From Cyclobacteriaceae bacterium (lineage in GTDB: Bacteria > Bacteroidota > Bacteroidia > Cytophagales > Cyclobacteriaceae): 64,000 nucleotides of DNA. The stretch's first letter is position 1. Each line of letters opens with the position of its first letter. The position numbers and the translations under genes were made by a program. Shown piece after piece: positions 62,335-64,000 of this stretch. Below the pieces are notes generated by a model that had not been told where the DNA came from, searched no databases, and was given only the letters and a program-made list of their open reading frames with translations. The stretch covers positions 1 to 64,000 of the forward strand of contig JAHBTY010000002.1 in NCBI GenBank assembly GCA_019638355.1. Direction: 5' to 3'.

Positions 62335-64000
62335 GCGGAGTAGCCGTAATGGTATTTTGATAAATGCTGTACACCATAACCTGTTTGGTTTTTTGATTTA
62401 CTTCAAACAAGGGAGGTAGCGTAGTTTCTATCGGTCTATTGATAATCCCATCGCCCGTTGTATTAAAAAAATAGCTCAAGTTCTGTTCTTCATCAAACAA
62501 ACTAAAATAAGTCATCCCTTCACTGGTTTTAACTACACAAGGTTTTAATCGTTGCGATCCGGGGTTTTGCCGTTCAAATACAAGCTCACCGTTCTTATTG
62601 AATACGGCTACCTTATCGATATCAATTCTAAAAAAAAATGCATCTGACTTACCCGCCACTGAATTAGCCAAGATAAACTTTGATTTATTGCCCCGCACCA
62701 GGTTATCCGTTGTGATTTTTCCATCCATACCAACCTTTTGAACTTTACCATCGGCAGAAACAAAATAGAGAGCGCTTGCCAAAAGAGAATTTCCTGGTTC
62801 AAAAAAATAATCGCCCGATATGTTTTTGTCTATCTTTATTGGAAAGCCTTTCTCATAATCACCTCTGCGATTAAACACATGCACCATTCCATCTGCACTT
62901 AATATTAAAAAATAATCCTTGCCACCAATTCGATAATGTTTGGGTGAAGTTCGGATTTGTGCATTTAATTTTTTGGGCGACCAGCCTTCCAATTCTTTCA
63001 TGGACTTATCCAAAATAAAAACATCATTGTCACCACTTGTTACAAGCACTCTGTAATTTTTGCTTTTATCGTAGTCCACTATTTCCGAAAACCTGTAATT
63101 GAGGTCTTTCTTTTTTGGAAATCCGTCCACATCGCGTCCCAATCGGTCAATTAAATAAATGTAAGAAGCTGTTGTTATGATGTACTGAAGTTTGCCATTT
63201 TTAAAATAATCAAGCTGTTGAATTTGTTCGGCTTTTTCGGTCATGGAATAAACCCACTGCACTCCTGCCGTTTTTGAAAATAAATAAAGTTTATAGGTAG
63301 AATCTTGTGCCAAGATCTCATTTTCAATTCCGGTTTGATTTTTTACCAGGTAAGCTAGGGCCAGGCTGTTGGGCAATTCAAATTGCTTCCTTTCAGGTTT
63401 AATTCGCTGTGGTTGTTTACGTGTTTCCAGATTGAAGTTTGCGCTGGTAAAAAAATGATTGTCCAACGAATTAAATTGAATACTACCCCAGGTTAGTGAT
63501 TTCAGGTTCAACGAATCAATTAATGGTTCCCATCCGTTAGCAATTCCATCAGTTAACAAAGCCTCGCGGGTGTAAAACATTGAAACATTTCCTTCCTGCA
63601 AACACGTATTAAAAAACTGTTGAAAACTAACTGACCTTCCCCATGTTTCGTCCGCTTCAATTGCATCAATAAGCTGCTTAATGGTACTTGTGTTTTCGGC
63701 AAAAAATAAATAGTCATCTTTAAATGTGAAAAACGAAAAGTCTTTTTCGGGCAAGAGCGACTTAATTGATTTTGTTAAATTTTCGGCATTCACACGGATA
63801 TCATAGCCCGAATAAGATTCAACAAAATCAAATTTATCAACAGGATATCCTTCCTTTACCCTTAAAAAAATCACCACATTACTGTCATCCAACACACACA
63901 CACCAATCTCATCCCGTATATCCGATTTCAGCAATTCATCCGGGTCTCCGGTAAGAAAAGCATCAACGTTTGAAAGTCCGTAATGAATTAAAATTTTTGT
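62327..64000 (-). CDS. Beta-rich protein of unknown function, 5' end beyond the window
   Basis: The frame is open to the right window edge, with residues TKILIHYGLSNVDAFL just upstream of what could be taken as a TTG start at 63934; the gene therefore continues outside. At least 557 residues are present. The N-terminal part resembles the DUF3352-like pattern (LFFAENTSTIKQLIDAIEAD, FNTCLQEGNVSMFYTREALL), followed by a beta-propeller-like repetitive C-terminal half (DYFKNGKLQYIITTASYIYL, YFLILSADGMVHVFNRRGDY). It is probably periplasmic or outer-membrane-associated. Function unknown. Confidence 0.75.
   Translation of the reverse strand, partial: TKILIHYGLSNVDAFLTGDPDELLKSDIRDEIGVCVLDDSNVVIFLRVKEGYPVDKFDFVESYSGYDIRVNAENLTKSIKSLLPEKDFSFFTFKDDYLFFAENTSTIKQLIDAIEADETWGRSVSFQQFFNTCLQEGNVSMFYTREALLTDGIANGWEPLIDSLNLKSLTWGSIQFNSLDNHFFTSANFNLETRKQPQRIKPERKQFELPNSLALAYLVKNQTGIENEILAQDSTYKLYLFSKTAGVQWVYSMTEKAEQIQQLDYFKNGKLQYIITTASYIYLIDRLGRDVDGFPKKKDLNYRFSEIVDYDKSKNYRVLVTSGDNDVFILDKSMKELEGWSPKKLNAQIRTSPKHYRIGGKDYFLILSADGMVHVFNRRGDYEKGFPIKIDKNISGDYFFEPGNSLLASALYFVSADGKVQKVGMDGKITTDNLVRGNKSKFILANSVAGKSDAFFFRIDIDKVAVFNKNGELVFERQNPGSQRLKPCVVKTSEGMTYFSLFDEEQNLSYFFNTTGDGIINRPIETTLPPLFEVNQKTKQVMVYSIYQNTITATPLN

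Overview
The window looks like a chromosome segment from a Bacteroidota bacterium, most likely order Cytophagales. The evidence is the low-to-moderate GC content, a type IX secretion type B (gliding-motility-associated) sorting domain, promoter boxes of the Bacteroidota TTTG/TAnnTTTG type, and Bacteroidota-style housekeeping genes. No rRNA, tRNA, CRISPR array or prophage was seen.

Left accessory end (1-2973). The tail of an unknown ORF is followed by a long palindromic repeat. That repeat is split by an IS110-family element (about 181-1492) whose transposase carries one in-frame amber codon. Next come an antitoxin/Doc toxin pair, a second palindromic repeat with the same architecture, and decayed fragments of an IS3-type transposase and a short-chain dehydrogenase. 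The noncoding part of the IS110 element folds on the minus strand as a two-loop bridge RNA. Both donor guides match the element's own ends and one target guide matches the flank, so element boundaries and target can be read directly. The target is the conserved 3' end of the palindromic repeat, which looks like an attC-type cassette site. This is the most interesting part of the window.

Core region (2994-30309). Genes present: RNase HI; an SBF transporter overlapping an acyltransferase; a saccharopine-dehydrogenase-like enzyme; cytidine deaminase; a SiaC-like protein; a TerB-ABCG fusion; secreted proteins; an acyl-CoA carboxylase beta subunit; an MlaD protein and an amidase; an LptD-like protein; lysS; proline dehydrogenase; aroB and aroA; a periplasmic-binding-type receptor and an M42 peptidase. 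A small hydrolase has an in-frame internal deletion, and one outer-membrane-type gene has a poly-T frameshift.

Second insertion (30373-33364). A repetitive beta-helix-like membrane protein gene is interrupted by a complete IS3-family element. A 4-bp target duplication (AATC) and an A AAA AAG frameshift site are visible. Removing the element plus one duplication restores a 546-codon frame.

Right half (33378-64000). Genes present: a VanX-type dipeptidase; a penicillin acylase; a class V aminotransferase; PaaN preceded by an overlapping PIN/antitoxin pair; cinA; a cold-shock-domain protein; a 2-oxoacid dehydrogenase E2; a three-gene block of two repetitive tail-fibre-like proteins and a T9SS substrate; a Cys/Met PLP enzyme; a TPR histidine kinase; an MFS transporter; a sortilin-like Asp-box protein; a 58-residue PLDc_N protein; an OmpA lipoprotein; a 2,4-dienoyl-CoA reductase-type SDR; and a protein running off the right edge. 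Most genes form short operons of two or three.
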